64,000 nucleotides of DNA from Pseudomonadota bacterium (GCA_018821985.1 JAHJKP010000044.1:1-64000); one strand, 5' to 3'. Shown: positions 7,949 through 17,119, counted from the stretch's first letter. Notes: generated by a model from the sequence alone, not told the origin. Numbers and translations: made by a program.

Positions 7949-9178
7949 TCATTCCTGATGCCTCGGTAACCGAATAATAAAGGTTGTTCCTGAACCGGGC
8001 TCTGCTTCAAAGACAAGGGTGCCTTTATGCTTGCCGACAATAACATCATGGGCAATAGTCAGGCCCTGGCCAGTACCCTTGCCAACGTCCTTGGTGGTGA
8101 AAAAAGGATCGAAGACCTTGTTGTGGATATGCGCGGGTATGCCGCAGCCTGTATCGCTAATCCGAATCTCCACATGCTGGTCATGCTGTTTGGTGCTGAT
8201 AGTAATTCTACCTTTGTTACCCTCTGGATTATTGCCGAGCTGGTTTTCTATGGCATGGGCGGCATTGACCAGCAGGTTCAAAAAAACCTGACCCATCTCA
8301 TTAGCCAGGCAAGGCAAGGGTTGAAGCTCAGGATCAAGGTCGGTATCAACCGTTGCCACATATTTCCATTCATTTCTTGAAATTGTAATAGTTGTCTCGA
8401 TAAGTTGATTGAGATCGGCATTGACTTTCTGCTTACTCCCAGGATGTGAAAATTCTTTCATCGCCTGGACAATTGAGGCAACTCGTTGTAGCCCGTCATT
8501 TGATTGATCGATGGCGCGGGGAATCTCTTCTTGCAGATAGTCCCAGTCAAGATGAGCAAGGATGTCATCATTTTGCTTAATTTGTGCCTCTGTTACGGTA
8601 CCATTCTTAATGGATTCAAGAAGTTCCAATAAGCTGGTGATTAAGTGAGATGATTCTTTGAACGCTTCCTTGAGAAAGGCAATATTGCTGCTGATGAATT
8701 GGATGGGGGTATTTATTTCATGGGCGATACCGGCTGCTAATCGGCCAACAGACTCCAACTTCTGAGCTTGCAGGAGTTGGATATTAAGCTTCTCATGTTC
8801 TAGATCCGCTTGCTGTTTCTCTATCGCCCGTTTGATCTGGAGCAATAGCTGATCGATATCATACGGTTTCTGCAGATAGGAGAAGGCTCCCCGACTGGTG
8901 GCATCCATGGCCGATTCGAGTGTGGCGTTGCCGGTGAGGATGATAGCAGCTGTGGACGGATGATCAGCCTTGATCCGGGAGAGTACGTCCAGTCCGGAGA
9001 TGTCCGGTAGTCCGAGGTCAATAAGGGCCAGATCGATGTCGTTTGCTTGCATAAGAGAGAGCGCCTCCGCTCCGTCTTTGGCTACAAGAGTTCCATACCC
9101 CTTGAACTCCAGGATATCGGCAAGGACTTGCCTCACCGCAGGATCGTCGTCGATAATCAAAATGACTGTTTTTTTCAT
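7949..9178 (-). CDS. Response-regulator/histidine-kinase hybrid (REC-HisKA-HATPase)
   Basis: The 409-residue cytoplasmic protein begins with a receiver domain (residues 1-120; DDD at 10-12, phospho-acceptor D54, K104) followed by a short coiled coil and a kinase core. The HisKA motif LAAGIAHEINTP has its phospho-His at 153, and the HATPase carries N-box, ISDTGCGIP and GTGQGLT motifs. It has no membrane segment, so the input is probably phosphorylation of its own REC domain by another kinase. No partner regulator is adjacent. It is transcribed away from the SDR gene, and its ATG at 9178 lies at the edge of a 490-base divergent intergenic region. Confidence 0.88.
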   Translation of the reverse strand: MKKTVILIIDDDPAVRQVLADILEFKGYGTLVAKDGAEALSLMQANDIDLALIDLGLPDISGLDVLSRIKADHPSTAAIILTGNATLESAMDATSRGAFSYLQKPYDIDQLLLQIKRAIEKQQADLEHEKLNIQLLQAQKLESVGRLAAGIAHEINTPIQFISSNIAFLKEAFKESSHLITSLLELLESIKNGTVTEAQIKQNDDILAHLDWDYLQEEIPRAIDQSNDGLQRVASIVQAMKEFSHPGSKQKVNADLNQLIETTITISRNEWKYVATVDTDLDPELQPLPCLANEMGQVFLNLLVNAAHAIENQLGNNPEGNKGRITISTKQHDQHVEIRISDTGCGIPAHIHNKVFDPFFTTKDVGKGTGQGLTIAHDVIVGKHKGTLVFEAEPGSGTTFIIRLPRHQE

Positions 9179-9666
9179 GTCGGTTTTGTTCCCCCTATCG
9201 CTTCTAAGGCTGGTTTATTTATTTAGACTGCTTGTCACGTGCTCTCATTCGATAGGGAGCCGTATTATTAAGACCTAAGGTGAACACGGCTATCTGCAGA
9301 ATATGGGCCAATCCGTTCATTGCCTTGCGTCCATACATTTACTCTTTTCAACCTACCTCACTTTAAGCAGAGTTGATCCCCGTTTGTGTGGGAATAACAT
9401 TACTTAAAAGCTTTGCCACTCTTGTGTAACCGTGAGTCAAGAAAGGTGAGAGTTGAGTCTCCTGGGAAGACATTTTACTTTTTTGAGGATATCTGATGAG
9501 GCAGGCGAAAACAAGTTTTTAAAAAAAATACTAGTATGAAGAAGTTGTCGCTAAAGAGCATCTTGTGTATCATATATTAAAGTAGGGGTGAGTTTTTCAA
9601 CACCGGGGAAAAAAACAAGGAGAACTGTTCTGCCCCTCAGGCGGTAAGCGGTCACAGGAGATTCTT
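9179..9666. other. Divergent intergenic region with a coding-like remnant
   Basis: About 490 bases between two divergent genes. The stretch 9488-9540 reads FLRISDEAGENKFLKKI and resembles one at 2494-2545; a stop follows shortly and no start or ribosome site is seen. The SDR gene has a good ribosome site (CACAGGAG). I see no RNA gene. Confidence 0.4.
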
Positions 9667-10860
9667 ATGGGTAAACAAGGTCGTCCAGACAGTGACAAGA
9701 AAATCGGGGTGCTGATCGGTGGCTCCGGCCTGATCGGCGGTGGCATCCTCCATTATTTCAAGACCAGGAACGAAGGCGAGTTTGAGCTGCTGGCACCCAA
9801 CAGTAAACGATTAAGTATACGTGATCCTAAGGATATTCGTCTCTATCTTAAACGGAATACACCTGATTTTATCATCAATACCGCCATCACCTCCATTGAC
9901 AGTAATCCCCTTCTTACTTTGGAGACAAATTACCTTGGCACTGTCAACCTGGCCAGGGCTGCGGTGGATCTGGCTATTCCCTATATCCATTTCAGTTCTG
10001 CTGCCGTCATGCCGACAGGGGAAAATCTTGCTGAAGATGATCAACTGAGCTTAAGCCCAAAACTGGCCAACTATCCCAAATCCAAATTACTGGCGGAACT
10101 GGCCCTGCAGGAAATGCACCGCACCCTCGGCCTTGATTATACCAATATCCGTCTGGCCGTGGTTTATGGAGCGCACGATCACAAAATCCAGGGCTTTCAA
10201 CGGATGCTCTTTGCGCTGGCTGATCAAACCATGCCCTTTCTTTTCACCAATCATCAGGCCATGCATTCGTACTCCAATGCGAAAAAAGTCCCATCTTTTG
10301 TCCATCATATCCTGAACCACCGGGAAGAGTTCAGCGGTCAGACCTTTCACTTTGTCGATCCCAATCCAGTGTTATTGAGTCAACTTATTCTCACCATTAA
10401 GTCTTACATGGAGCTGAAGCGGCCAAAGGAAATTTTCCTGCCCTATCCCTTGGCCAGGTTTGGAGCCGGTTGCATGGTAGCGTTAACCAGGATGCTGAGA
10501 CGGATCGGCATTGAGTCCAAGATGCCGCCCGAGTTGATGTTTCTGCAGAATTTTTATCAGACGCAGAGTCTGTCGGCGACAAAACTCAGTCAATCGAGCT
10601 TTGTCGATCCGGATCCGAGGATCACTGTTTTTACCGAATTGCCTATGTTGATCCAATATTATCTGACTCGCTGGGAAGATCTTAATCTCATTACTCCGGA
10701 TGATAAGATTTTCTTTGATCCAAGTAAACGGGCCGATATCTTTCTGAATGATCCTGAACAATTGCTCATATCCCTGAAGGATGAGACATCTTTTTCTTTT
10801 CTGGATACCTGCACGTGGCCACGTGGTGGTAATGTCGATTCCGAGACAGAAGATAAATAA
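9667..10860 (+). CDS. Extended SDR family NAD(P)-binding protein (epimerase/dehydratase-like)
   Basis: The 397-residue product has a Rossmann nucleotide-binding motif GGSGLIGGG (residues 18-26) and the SDR active-site pair in NYPKSK (Y136, K140) with a serine region HFSSAA at 108-113. These identify an extended short-chain dehydrogenase of the sugar epimerase/dTDP-rhamnose reductase type. The C-terminal third (about 290-397) goes beyond the usual fold and matches nothing I recognise. The substrate is unknown. It is followed on the same strand by a PEP-carboxykinase-like gene 216 bases away, and the pair may work together, but a separate promoter candidate lies between them. Confidence 0.8.
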   Translation: MGKQGRPDSDKKIGVLIGGSGLIGGGILHYFKTRNEGEFELLAPNSKRLSIRDPKDIRLYLKRNTPDFIINTAITSIDSNPLLTLETNYLGTVNLARAAVDLAIPYIHFSSAAVMPTGENLAEDDQLSLSPKLANYPKSKLLAELALQEMHRTLGLDYTNIRLAVVYGAHDHKIQGFQRMLFALADQTMPFLFTNHQAMHSYSNAKKVPSFVHHILNHREEFSGQTFHFVDPNPVLLSQLILTIKSYMELKRPKEIFLPYPLARFGAGCMVALTRMLRRIGIESKMPPELMFLQNFYQTQSLSATKLSQSSFVDPDPRITVFTELPMLIQYYLTRWEDLNLITPDDKIFFDPSKRADIFLNDPEQLLISLKDETSFSFLDTCTWPRGGNVDSETEDK

Positions 10861-10970
10861 CGCCAAAATATGATTTGAATACCAAGAGGGCATGGACAGA
10901 AGGGGATGTCCATAAACGTATTGCTTACTGAATGTGGTTTTTGTTGCCGTGCACACTGAAAGCTTAAAGC

Positions 10971-11000
10971 TTGACATCGAAGGCTGCTTCCACATACCAT
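10971..11000 (+). promoter_or_regulatory. Candidate sigma70 promoter for the PEPCK-like gene
   Basis: TTGACA at 10971-10976, an 18-base spacer and TACCAT at 10995-11000 lie about 75 bases before the ATG at 11077. The -35 box is perfect and the -10 is weak. Confidence 0.4.
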
Positions 11001-11076
11001 AAGCATATAAAGAATAAATAATTGTCGCTGATCTATGCCTACTGTGACCCCTGCAACTGATAAAGGAAAAATATTC

Positions 11077-12750
11077 ATGGCAACCGTGCAACAGATTCCC
11101 TTTTCCCCCTGGCGGGCCATCATCGAGACCGGCTTGTATGCTAATTCAGTTTACAAGACTTCCATGGCTGAATTGTATGAGCTCTCGCTTCGTCAACCAG
11201 AGATCGTGGCGACCTCTCAGCCCATGTACAATCCAGGCCAGTTCGGTCTTCCCGAGGATGCAGTCGTTCTGGTGTCCAACGATGGGTCTGTTGTCGGACG
11301 CACTGCCCGTGCCCGTCTTCTGGTGCGTACCTTTGACAAGGGCCAGAGTGACAGGATTCAGGCCCTGCTGCGTGAGGCGGTCTATCAGTTCAATAAACGG
11401 CCGGCTCTGCACCTGGAAGGGGTGATTGGACTGCATGCTGATTTCATGATCAAGGCCCATCTCCTCAGTCCTGCCACCGATGCCAAAAACATGCTTGACT
11501 GGGGTATAAATTTCTGTCCTTTTATCAAGCCCTGGAGTGATATTTACGCCAAATCACGGATCATCAACGAGCCTGATATCATCGCCTTTGCCGATCCTGA
11601 ATGGAGTCATCCGGATTATCCGAATGGCTGTGTTATCATTGATGAGATGACTAACTGTATCGCCATTCTCGGTCTGAGGTATTTCGGTGAACGAAAAAAG
11701 GGAACTCTGACCCTGGCCTGGACCATCGGGGTGCGCCATAATATGGTGGCCTGTCACGGCGGCATCAAGAAGATCGGCAATATGCCGCCGGTGGCTGTTT
11801 TTGGTCTTTCCGGTTCGGGAAAATCCTCAATCACCAACAGCCTGGATCATGAGGGAATGCTGACCGCTGAGGAAAAGGTCACCGTGATCCACGATGATGC
11901 CTTTCTTATTGACCTGGAACGGGATTTCTCAGTGGCCCTGGAACCCTCTCTGTTTGATAAGACTGATGCGGTTACCAGTGATGACTCGCAGCTCAAATAT
12001 TTCTATTCGGCCCAGAATGTCGGGGTGATGGCCATGTCTGATGGTGGGAAGCGGATGGTGCATGGGGATGTGCGTAACAATAACGGCCGCTGTCTGAAGA
12101 GCCGGGATATGTTTCGCCATGCGGGACACTGTGAACGGCCAGGCATCTTGATCTGGCTGCAGAAAGATACGAGCCTGCCGCCAATCTCCAAAGTTACGAG
12201 CAGTTCACTGGCCGTGGCCATGGGCGCTTCGCTTTCTACCATGCGGGCCAAGGGAGTGGAAAATGTTGATGCCCTTGAGCTGGAGAAATTGGTCATCGAG
12301 CCCTTTGCCAATCCCTTCCGGGTCCATTCCTTGCTGGAGGATTGCGAGCAGTTTCGTAAACTCTTCAAAATGGGATGTGAGTGTTTTATTATGAATACCC
12401 ATGCCTTCGGTGTGGGTGATGATCTGGAGAATATCGCCAAAGAGCTGTCGCTGGCTATTGTAACCGAACTGGTGCGGGGGAATATTCAGTGGCGGGAGTG
12501 GCGTACCTTTAAGGGACTCTTGGTGCCGAAAAATGGCAATGATTATTTTGGCCCAGATTTTGACCGCAAATATAAACCCACCCGGAATTCTGTTTATCTT
12601 CGTTTCCAGCGTGACCGGATGCAGGATCGTATCACTTTTCTTTCCCGTAAACGGGATGAAGAACATGACATGGCCAATACCTTTATCGCGCCCTTGGTAT
12701 CAGCCCGATTGACCATCGACCGGATTCTCGATCCGGATCTGTATCGCTGA
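11077..12750 (+). CDS. PEP carboxykinase (ATP)-like protein, divergent
   Basis: The 557-residue product carries FGLSGSGKSS (about 242-251) and HDDAFLID (about 272-279), corresponding to kinase-1a and kinase-2 motifs of ATP-dependent phosphoenolpyruvate carboxykinase (FGLSGTGKT, GDDEH). Overall length also suits that family. Other regions, including the N-terminal 200 residues, look unlike classical PckA, and I could not place all substrate-binding Arg/His residues, so the reaction is uncertain. ATG 11077 is preferred to 11035 because TAAAGGAAAA precedes it. It follows the SDR gene and its stop is 11 bases from the convergent cfa stop. It may be a PEPCK or a kinase of the same fold acting on another substrate. 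Confidence 0.72.
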   Translation: MATVQQIPFSPWRAIIETGLYANSVYKTSMAELYELSLRQPEIVATSQPMYNPGQFGLPEDAVVLVSNDGSVVGRTARARLLVRTFDKGQSDRIQALLREAVYQFNKRPALHLEGVIGLHADFMIKAHLLSPATDAKNMLDWGINFCPFIKPWSDIYAKSRIINEPDIIAFADPEWSHPDYPNGCVIIDEMTNCIAILGLRYFGERKKGTLTLAWTIGVRHNMVACHGGIKKIGNMPPVAVFGLSGSGKSSITNSLDHEGMLTAEEKVTVIHDDAFLIDLERDFSVALEPSLFDKTDAVTSDDSQLKYFYSAQNVGVMAMSDGGKRMVHGDVRNNNGRCLKSRDMFRHAGHCERPGILIWLQKDTSLPPISKVTSSSLAVAMGASLSTMRAKGVENVDALELEKLVIEPFANPFRVHSLLEDCEQFRKLFKMGCECFIMNTHAFGVGDDLENIAKELSLAIVTELVRGNIQWREWRTFKGLLVPKNGNDYFGPDFDRKYKPTRNSVYLRFQRDRMQDRITFLSRKRDEEHDMANTFIAPLVSARLTIDRILDPDLYR

Positions 12751-12761
12751 TCTCAGCCGTT

Positions 12762-13895
12762 TTAACGATGACTCTGGTAACCTGCCAGTCTGCCCTTTTT
12801 TGAGAAGACGATCTGCCACACCTGTGTTGTCCGCGAGCGGAAGGCACCCGCCATGGAGAGAAGGTAATATTTCCACATCCGATAGAATGTTTTGCTGTAT
12901 CTGTCCTGCAGCCTTGGCCAGCTTTGATCGAAATTGGCAAACCAGCTTGTCAGTGTTTTGTCGTAGTGAATGCCGATGTTATGCCAGTCTTCCATGACAA
13001 GCAGGAGCTCACTGGCCTTACCCATCTGCTCGATGGAGGGGAGCATGCCGTTCGGGAAAATGTATTTGTCAAACCAGGGGTCTCCATGGTGGGTTGAGTT
13101 GTTGGAACCTATGGTATGAAGCAGAAAGAGAGCGTCCGGCTTCAGACAACGGTTGACCATCTGCATGAACTCGCGGTAATTTTTGTAGCCCACATGCTCG
13201 AACATACCGACTGAAACAATAGCGTCAAATTCCTCAGACAGATCACGGTAGTCAAGGAGGCGGATGTCGATGGGCAGCCCGGCGCAACGCTTACGGGCCA
13301 GTTTGGCCTGTTCCTTGGAGATGGTTATTCCCACTGCTTCAATGCCATGGTTTTGGGCCGCATAGCAGACAAAACTTCCCCATCCACATCCGATATCGAG
13401 CACGCGCATCCCCGCTTCCAGTTTGACCTTCCGACAGATAAGCTCCAGTTTGGCCTCCTGGGCCTCAGTGAGATCCACGGTCTCGTTATCCCAGTAAGCA
13501 CAGCTGTAGGTCATGTGTTTGTCGAGCATACATTCAAAGAGATCATTGCCGACATCATAATGTTTTCTGCCTACCTCCAAGGCCTTTCTTTTGTTCTGGC
13601 AGTTGGAGAGGGTGGCTTTGATGCTGCAGAGAAGAGCAGACCTGGATTTTTTGAGTTTTAGGTCAAGATCGTTTCGCAGGACGCGAAAAAAGAACTGATC
13701 AAGGGAGGGACAGTCCCACCAGCCGGCCATATAGCTCTCTCCCAGAGCGAGAGAACCTCCACAGAGAATGTGGTCGTAGAATTCGGGGTTGTGGATCTGG
13801 ATGTCCCAGGGGCGGGGGCCGTTGATGCTGATGCCGGCGAGGAAAAAAAGTTCAGAAATTGTCTGCACTGATGAGTCTTGAGTGATTGGCGACAT
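12762..13895 (-). CDS. cfa: Cyclopropane-fatty-acyl-phospholipid synthase
   Basis: The 377-residue product transfers a methylene from S-adenosylmethionine to unsaturated acyl chains of membrane phospholipids. The AdoMet motif VLDIGCGWGSF is near residue 144, followed by EAVGITISKEQ and by FDAIVSVGMFEHVG, all typical of Cfa. The C-terminal block from HYDKTLTSW to the YLLSMAGAFRSR stretch matches the family's conserved end. The length is close to E. coli Cfa (382). It is monocistronic and convergent with the PEPCK-like gene. Confidence 0.93.
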   Translation of the reverse strand: MSPITQDSSVQTISELFFLAGISINGPRPWDIQIHNPEFYDHILCGGSLALGESYMAGWWDCPSLDQFFFRVLRNDLDLKLKKSRSALLCSIKATLSNCQNKRKALEVGRKHYDVGNDLFECMLDKHMTYSCAYWDNETVDLTEAQEAKLELICRKVKLEAGMRVLDIGCGWGSFVCYAAQNHGIEAVGITISKEQAKLARKRCAGLPIDIRLLDYRDLSEEFDAIVSVGMFEHVGYKNYREFMQMVNRCLKPDALFLLHTIGSNNSTHHGDPWFDKYIFPNGMLPSIEQMGKASELLLVMEDWHNIGIHYDKTLTSWFANFDQSWPRLQDRYSKTFYRMWKYYLLSMAGAFRSRTTQVWQIVFSKKGRLAGYQSHR

Positions 13896-14313
13896 AAGGA
13901 TTCGTTACCTCCTCTCGTAAGATTCCGTACTTTTGATATCTCTTGTTAATAATTGAAAGAAGTATCAGGTAAAAAATGAGAGTGTCTTTTTTTATGGCAT
14001 ATCATGCTACCTGTATAAAAAACAAGAGAGAAGTCATAGTGCCCTTTTACAGGAAGGATTTCGCAATATCAAAGGCATCCACCAAAGGGCTGATTCTATT
14101 TTAGATTGCAGCTCAGGGAAGAGCCTGGGAAAAATTTATATTCATATTTATTTATCTCCTTGCATCTGTACCCATATTTAGATGTATACTTTAATAAAGA
14201 GAAGAACCAGGTAAGATGAAGGAGGTATGAAATCCAGTCAACCGCTTGTCAGAGGGTGCTTCAATCATGAGCGCGTAGATGATAGGCAGGGACAATGTGA
14301 AAGGAGATTTTTT
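13896..14313. other. Divergent intergenic region upstream of cfa and the BCAM0308-like gene
   Basis: About 418 AT-rich bases. A weak plus-strand promoter candidate has TTGCAT at 14160-14165 and TATACT at 14185-14190 (19-base spacer). An ATG at 14227 is in frame with the next gene, but the ATG at 14314 has the better ribosome site. Nothing else is evident. Confidence 0.35.
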
Positions 14314-14820
14314 ATGAGCCAGAAAAAACAAGGAAGTATGGACCAGAAACAGGGAAGGCAGGATAAGTTGATCCAGGAAGAGCGTCACGACACCTATAAG
14401 GAACAGGAAAAGTGGCCCGAGCCTACGGTCTGTAGTGAATGCAGCGCCGTATTTCTTGATGGAAGATGGGTATGGATGGAGTCGGCTGACAATGCCCATT
14501 CTATTATCTGCCCGGCCTGCCAGCGTATTAAGGATGTGTTCCCAGCCGGTTATCTGGAGGTTAAAGGCACCTTTTTCGGCAGCCATCAAGAGGAAATGCT
14601 TAATTTGATTCACAACCTTGAGGCCCAGGAAAAAGGCGAACATCCAATGGAGCGGTTGATGGCCATTACCACAGAAGAAGATTATACCCTGATCACCACC
14701 ACTGGTATCCATCTAGCCCGGCGGATTGGTGAGGCCTTGAAACATGCGTATCAGGGCGATCTTGAGTTTGCCTATGGTGATGCGGAAAAAATTATTCGCC
14801 TGAGCTGGGTCCGGGAATAA
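14314..14820 (+). CDS. BCAM0308-like zinc-binding protein
   Basis: The 168-residue product has a charged N-terminus, then EPTVCSECSAVFLDGRW and, about 25 residues later, ICPACQR, giving two CxxC pairs of a zinc ribbon (about 45-80). The remainder is an alpha/beta domain with TGIHLARRIGEALKHAYQGD. This layout fits the BCAM0308 family, whose function is unknown but which resembles the zinc-ribbon part of archaeal NMD3-like proteins. ATG 14314 follows GAAAGGAG; an in-frame ATG at 14227 lacks a ribosome site. The neighbouring pcm and HPF-like genes hint at stress or ribosome maintenance, which is inference only. Confidence 0.7.
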   Translation: MSQKKQGSMDQKQGRQDKLIQEERHDTYKEQEKWPEPTVCSECSAVFLDGRWVWMESADNAHSIICPACQRIKDVFPAGYLEVKGTFFGSHQEEMLNLIHNLEAQEKGEHPMERLMAITTEEDYTLITTTGIHLARRIGEALKHAYQGDLEFAYGDAEKIIRLSWVRE

Positions 14821-14904
14821 GAACGAACAGTTGTTTGTTCATTCAAAGTATTCCGAATCGATTGTCGTAAGAGAAACCGACAACAGGAGGTGGTTGAAGA
14901 GAAG

Positions 14905-15564
14905 ATGAGTAACAGGCAACAAATAGATGCCATGCTTCACACCATTGAGATCGAGTGCTCGTTTACCAAAGGATTTACCGGACGCTCGTCATTGTTGCCC
15001 GAGGTAATGGAGGCTATGCGTTTGGTCTCACGGCAGGATTTTGTGCCACCCAGCCTAGCAGCAATGGCTTATGAGAACACCCCCCTGCCCATTGGCAAGG
15101 GGCAGACCATCTCCCAGCCTTTCATCGTTGCCCTGATGACGGATCTTCTCTGCCCGGAGAAAGGGGATGTGGTCCTGGAGGTAGGTGCCGGCTCAGGATA
15201 TCAGGCTGCTATTCTTTCCCTGCTGGTCAGGAAGGTTTACACTATTGAGATCATTCCTGCCCTGGCAGAAAGGGCAATGGAGCTTCTGCAGAGGCTGGGC
15301 TATGGGAACGTTGAGGTGCGGCAGGGTGATGGTTACCATGGTTGGCCCGAGTATGCCCCGTTTGACGGTATCATGGTCACAGCCGCAGCCACTCATGTAC
15401 CGCCCTCCTTGAAGGAACAACTTAAGCCGGGCGGAAAAATGATCATTCCCGTTGGTTCCCCTTATGTGGTTCAGGAATTGTTGGTGCTGGAAAAAGATCA
15501 GCAAGGGATATTCACTACCAGGAATGTGTTACCCGTGTCCTTTGTACCGCTCACCCGTGCATAG
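14905..15564 (+). CDS. pcm: Protein-L-isoaspartate O-methyltransferase
   Basis: The 219-residue enzyme methylates isoaspartyl residues in aged proteins using S-adenosylmethionine, starting their repair. It shows the Pcm hallmarks RQDFVPP, LPIGKGQTISQP, the AdoMet motif VLEVGAGSGYQAA, and IMVTAAATHVP near residue 160. ATG 14905 lies 14 bases after AGGAGG; a GTG at 14890 overlaps that ribosome site and is less likely. The gene is complete, in line with family length (208-220), and sits 84 bases after the BCAM0308-like gene and 69 before the HPF-like gene. Confidence 0.93.
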   Translation: MSNRQQIDAMLHTIEIECSFTKGFTGRSSLLPEVMEAMRLVSRQDFVPPSLAAMAYENTPLPIGKGQTISQPFIVALMTDLLCPEKGDVVLEVGAGSGYQAAILSLLVRKVYTIEIIPALAERAMELLQRLGYGNVEVRQGDGYHGWPEYAPFDGIMVTAAATHVPPSLKEQLKPGGKMIIPVGSPYVVQELLVLEKDQQGIFTTRNVLPVSFVPLTRA

Positions 15565-15633
15565 ATTGACAGATGTTAAGGAAAACAGTTCATCCCTATT
15601 TGACCATGAACCCTGTATCTTCGGAGGAAAGCT

Positions 15634-16185
15634 ATGCAAGTACCTTTACAGATCACCTTTCGCAATATGGAAACATCCGAGAAAATAGATGCGGATATCC
15701 GAAAACGGGTCGACAAATTAACCAGTCACCATCCTGAGATCATCAGTTGCCACATTGTAGTTGAGGCTCCGGCCCAACGCCATCAAAAAGGGGGGCTCTT
15801 CAAGACCAGGATTGATATCAGCTGTCCGGAAGGAAAGTTTGTCATCAATCGGGAACCATCTGCCCAGCATAAAGAGGCTGAGGACGTCTTTCTATCCCTT
15901 CGCGATGCCTTTAATGCCGTCGATCGCAAGCTGGATGAATATTCTTGCAAGAGAAAGGGGGAAGTCAAGATGCATGAGGAGGTGCCTCGAGGTCGGATCA
16001 GTGAGCTCTTCCCCATGGAGGATTATGGGACCATCACCACGCTGGATGGCCGGGAGATTTATTTCCACCGTAACAGTGTTCTGAATATGGATTTTGATGC
16101 CCTGACCATTGGCGACATGGTCCGCTTTCATGAGGAAGCGGGGGATAATGGCCCCCAGGCCAGCACTGTCAAAGTGGAAGCATGA
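15634..16185 (+). CDS. HPF/RaiA-like ribosome-associated protein with a cold-shock-like tail
   Basis: The N-terminal about 110 residues, starting MQVPLQITFRNMETSEKI, fit the hibernation-promoting factor / YfiA fold that binds the 30S decoding channel and stalls idle ribosomes. The C-terminal about 65 residues (RGRISELFPMEDYGTITTLD followed by EIYFHRNSVL and a VRF motif) resemble a cold-shock/S1-like OB fold with the typical G-x-I and IYFHRNS strand. This differs from long HPF, whose tail is a dimerisation domain. A ribosome site (GGAGGAAAG) precedes ATG 15634. The role is inferred to be ribosome protection in stress. Confidence 0.85.
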   Translation: MQVPLQITFRNMETSEKIDADIRKRVDKLTSHHPEIISCHIVVEAPAQRHQKGGLFKTRIDISCPEGKFVINREPSAQHKEAEDVFLSLRDAFNAVDRKLDEYSCKRKGEVKMHEEVPRGRISELFPMEDYGTITTLDGREIYFHRNSVLNMDFDALTIGDMVRFHEEAGDNGPQASTVKVEA

Positions 16186-16219
16186 TGAGTAAGAAGGGAA
16201 AAGGTGTTTGCCTGTTTGT

Positions 16220-17119
16220 TTAAGCTTCAGGCTGGCTGTTCCTGTCAGTATGTTTTATGATGTTTTTTAATGATTCAATAACCTTGCTTGCCTCTCCCTT
16301 GGTCAAGTCGTTAATCCCTTTTTTCTGATAATATTTGTTCAGAAAATTGTGGAAGTGAGTTTCGTCCCAGTGGAGATCTGCCAGGAGATGTTTGATGAAA
16401 TATTTCTGTCTGAAGGTAAGGCCATAGGGGTTTATCTGATACCGTTTGCTCCGGGCAAAATAGCGGAGCAAGTGGTTGAAGGCCTTCTCGTCCAGATCCT
16501 TGGCCGAGCGGACGCCTGTCACCTGCTGCAGGATATCCCGATATTCCTGGTCTGAGAGATGAAGGTCCCGTTTGACAATATGAATGAGGGCCAGTTTCTT
16601 CTTGTCAAGCCCGGTTGGTTTACGGCATCTCTTCATTATCTCCCGTATGAATGCAGGCAGATCAGCAGGTACCCTGGAGGTGATCAGATTGTCATCGACC
16701 ACCACCTGTTCGTCTGTGTAGCTGCATCCTGCTTCCTTTAACTCTTCTGCCACGTTCTTGTAGCAGGTGGCTCTTCTGCCGCTAAGTACACCCGCCGAGA
16801 CCAGGATCTGTGGACCATGACATATGGCAGCTACCGTTTTTCCATCTTTAAAGAATTGGTGGACCAGGGCGAGTATTTTCTCGTTGTTGCGAAGGAGAGC
16901 GGGGGCCTTTCCTCCAGGCAGGATCAGGATGTCATACAAGGAGGAATCAATCTGGGCCAGGGTGCGAGTGGTCATGACACGATACCCGTGCTTGCCGATA
17001 ATCGGGTCACTCTTGATTGAAGCGATGTCGATCTCTATTCCCTCTTCAAGAAATCGATAGTAGGGAACCAGCAGTTCCGAATCCTCGAAACCATCTGCAC
17101 TGATAATAAGCGCCTTCAT
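16220..17119 (-). CDS. DJ-1/PfpI-family protein fused to a gp16-like (DUF1018) domain
   Basis: Residues 1-165 form a DJ-1/PfpI class I glutamine-amidotransferase-like domain with the nucleophile elbow AAICHGPQ (C100, H101), as in PfpI/YhbO proteins that act as glyoxalases, deglycases or chaperones. Residues about 171-290 (LDKKKLALIHIVKRDLHLSD, then YRDILQQVTGVRSAKDL) resemble phage Mu gp16-type DUF1018 proteins. The join is uninterrupted, so this is a true fusion rather than a frameshift. PfpI proteins alone are about 165-190 residues. It is preceded by a GGAGGATAC ribosome site and isolated from pycB by a strong hairpin. The activity is unproven. Confidence 0.82.
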   Translation of the reverse strand: MKALIISADGFEDSELLVPYYRFLEEGIEIDIASIKSDPIIGKHGYRVMTTRTLAQIDSSLYDILILPGGKAPALLRNNEKILALVHQFFKDGKTVAAICHGPQILVSAGVLSGRRATCYKNVAEELKEAGCSYTDEQVVVDDNLITSRVPADLPAFIREIMKRCRKPTGLDKKKLALIHIVKRDLHLSDQEYRDILQQVTGVRSAKDLDEKAFNHLLRYFARSKRYQINPYGLTFRQKYFIKHLLADLHWDETHFHNFLNKYYQKKGINDLTKGEASKVIESLKNIIKHTDRNSQPEA

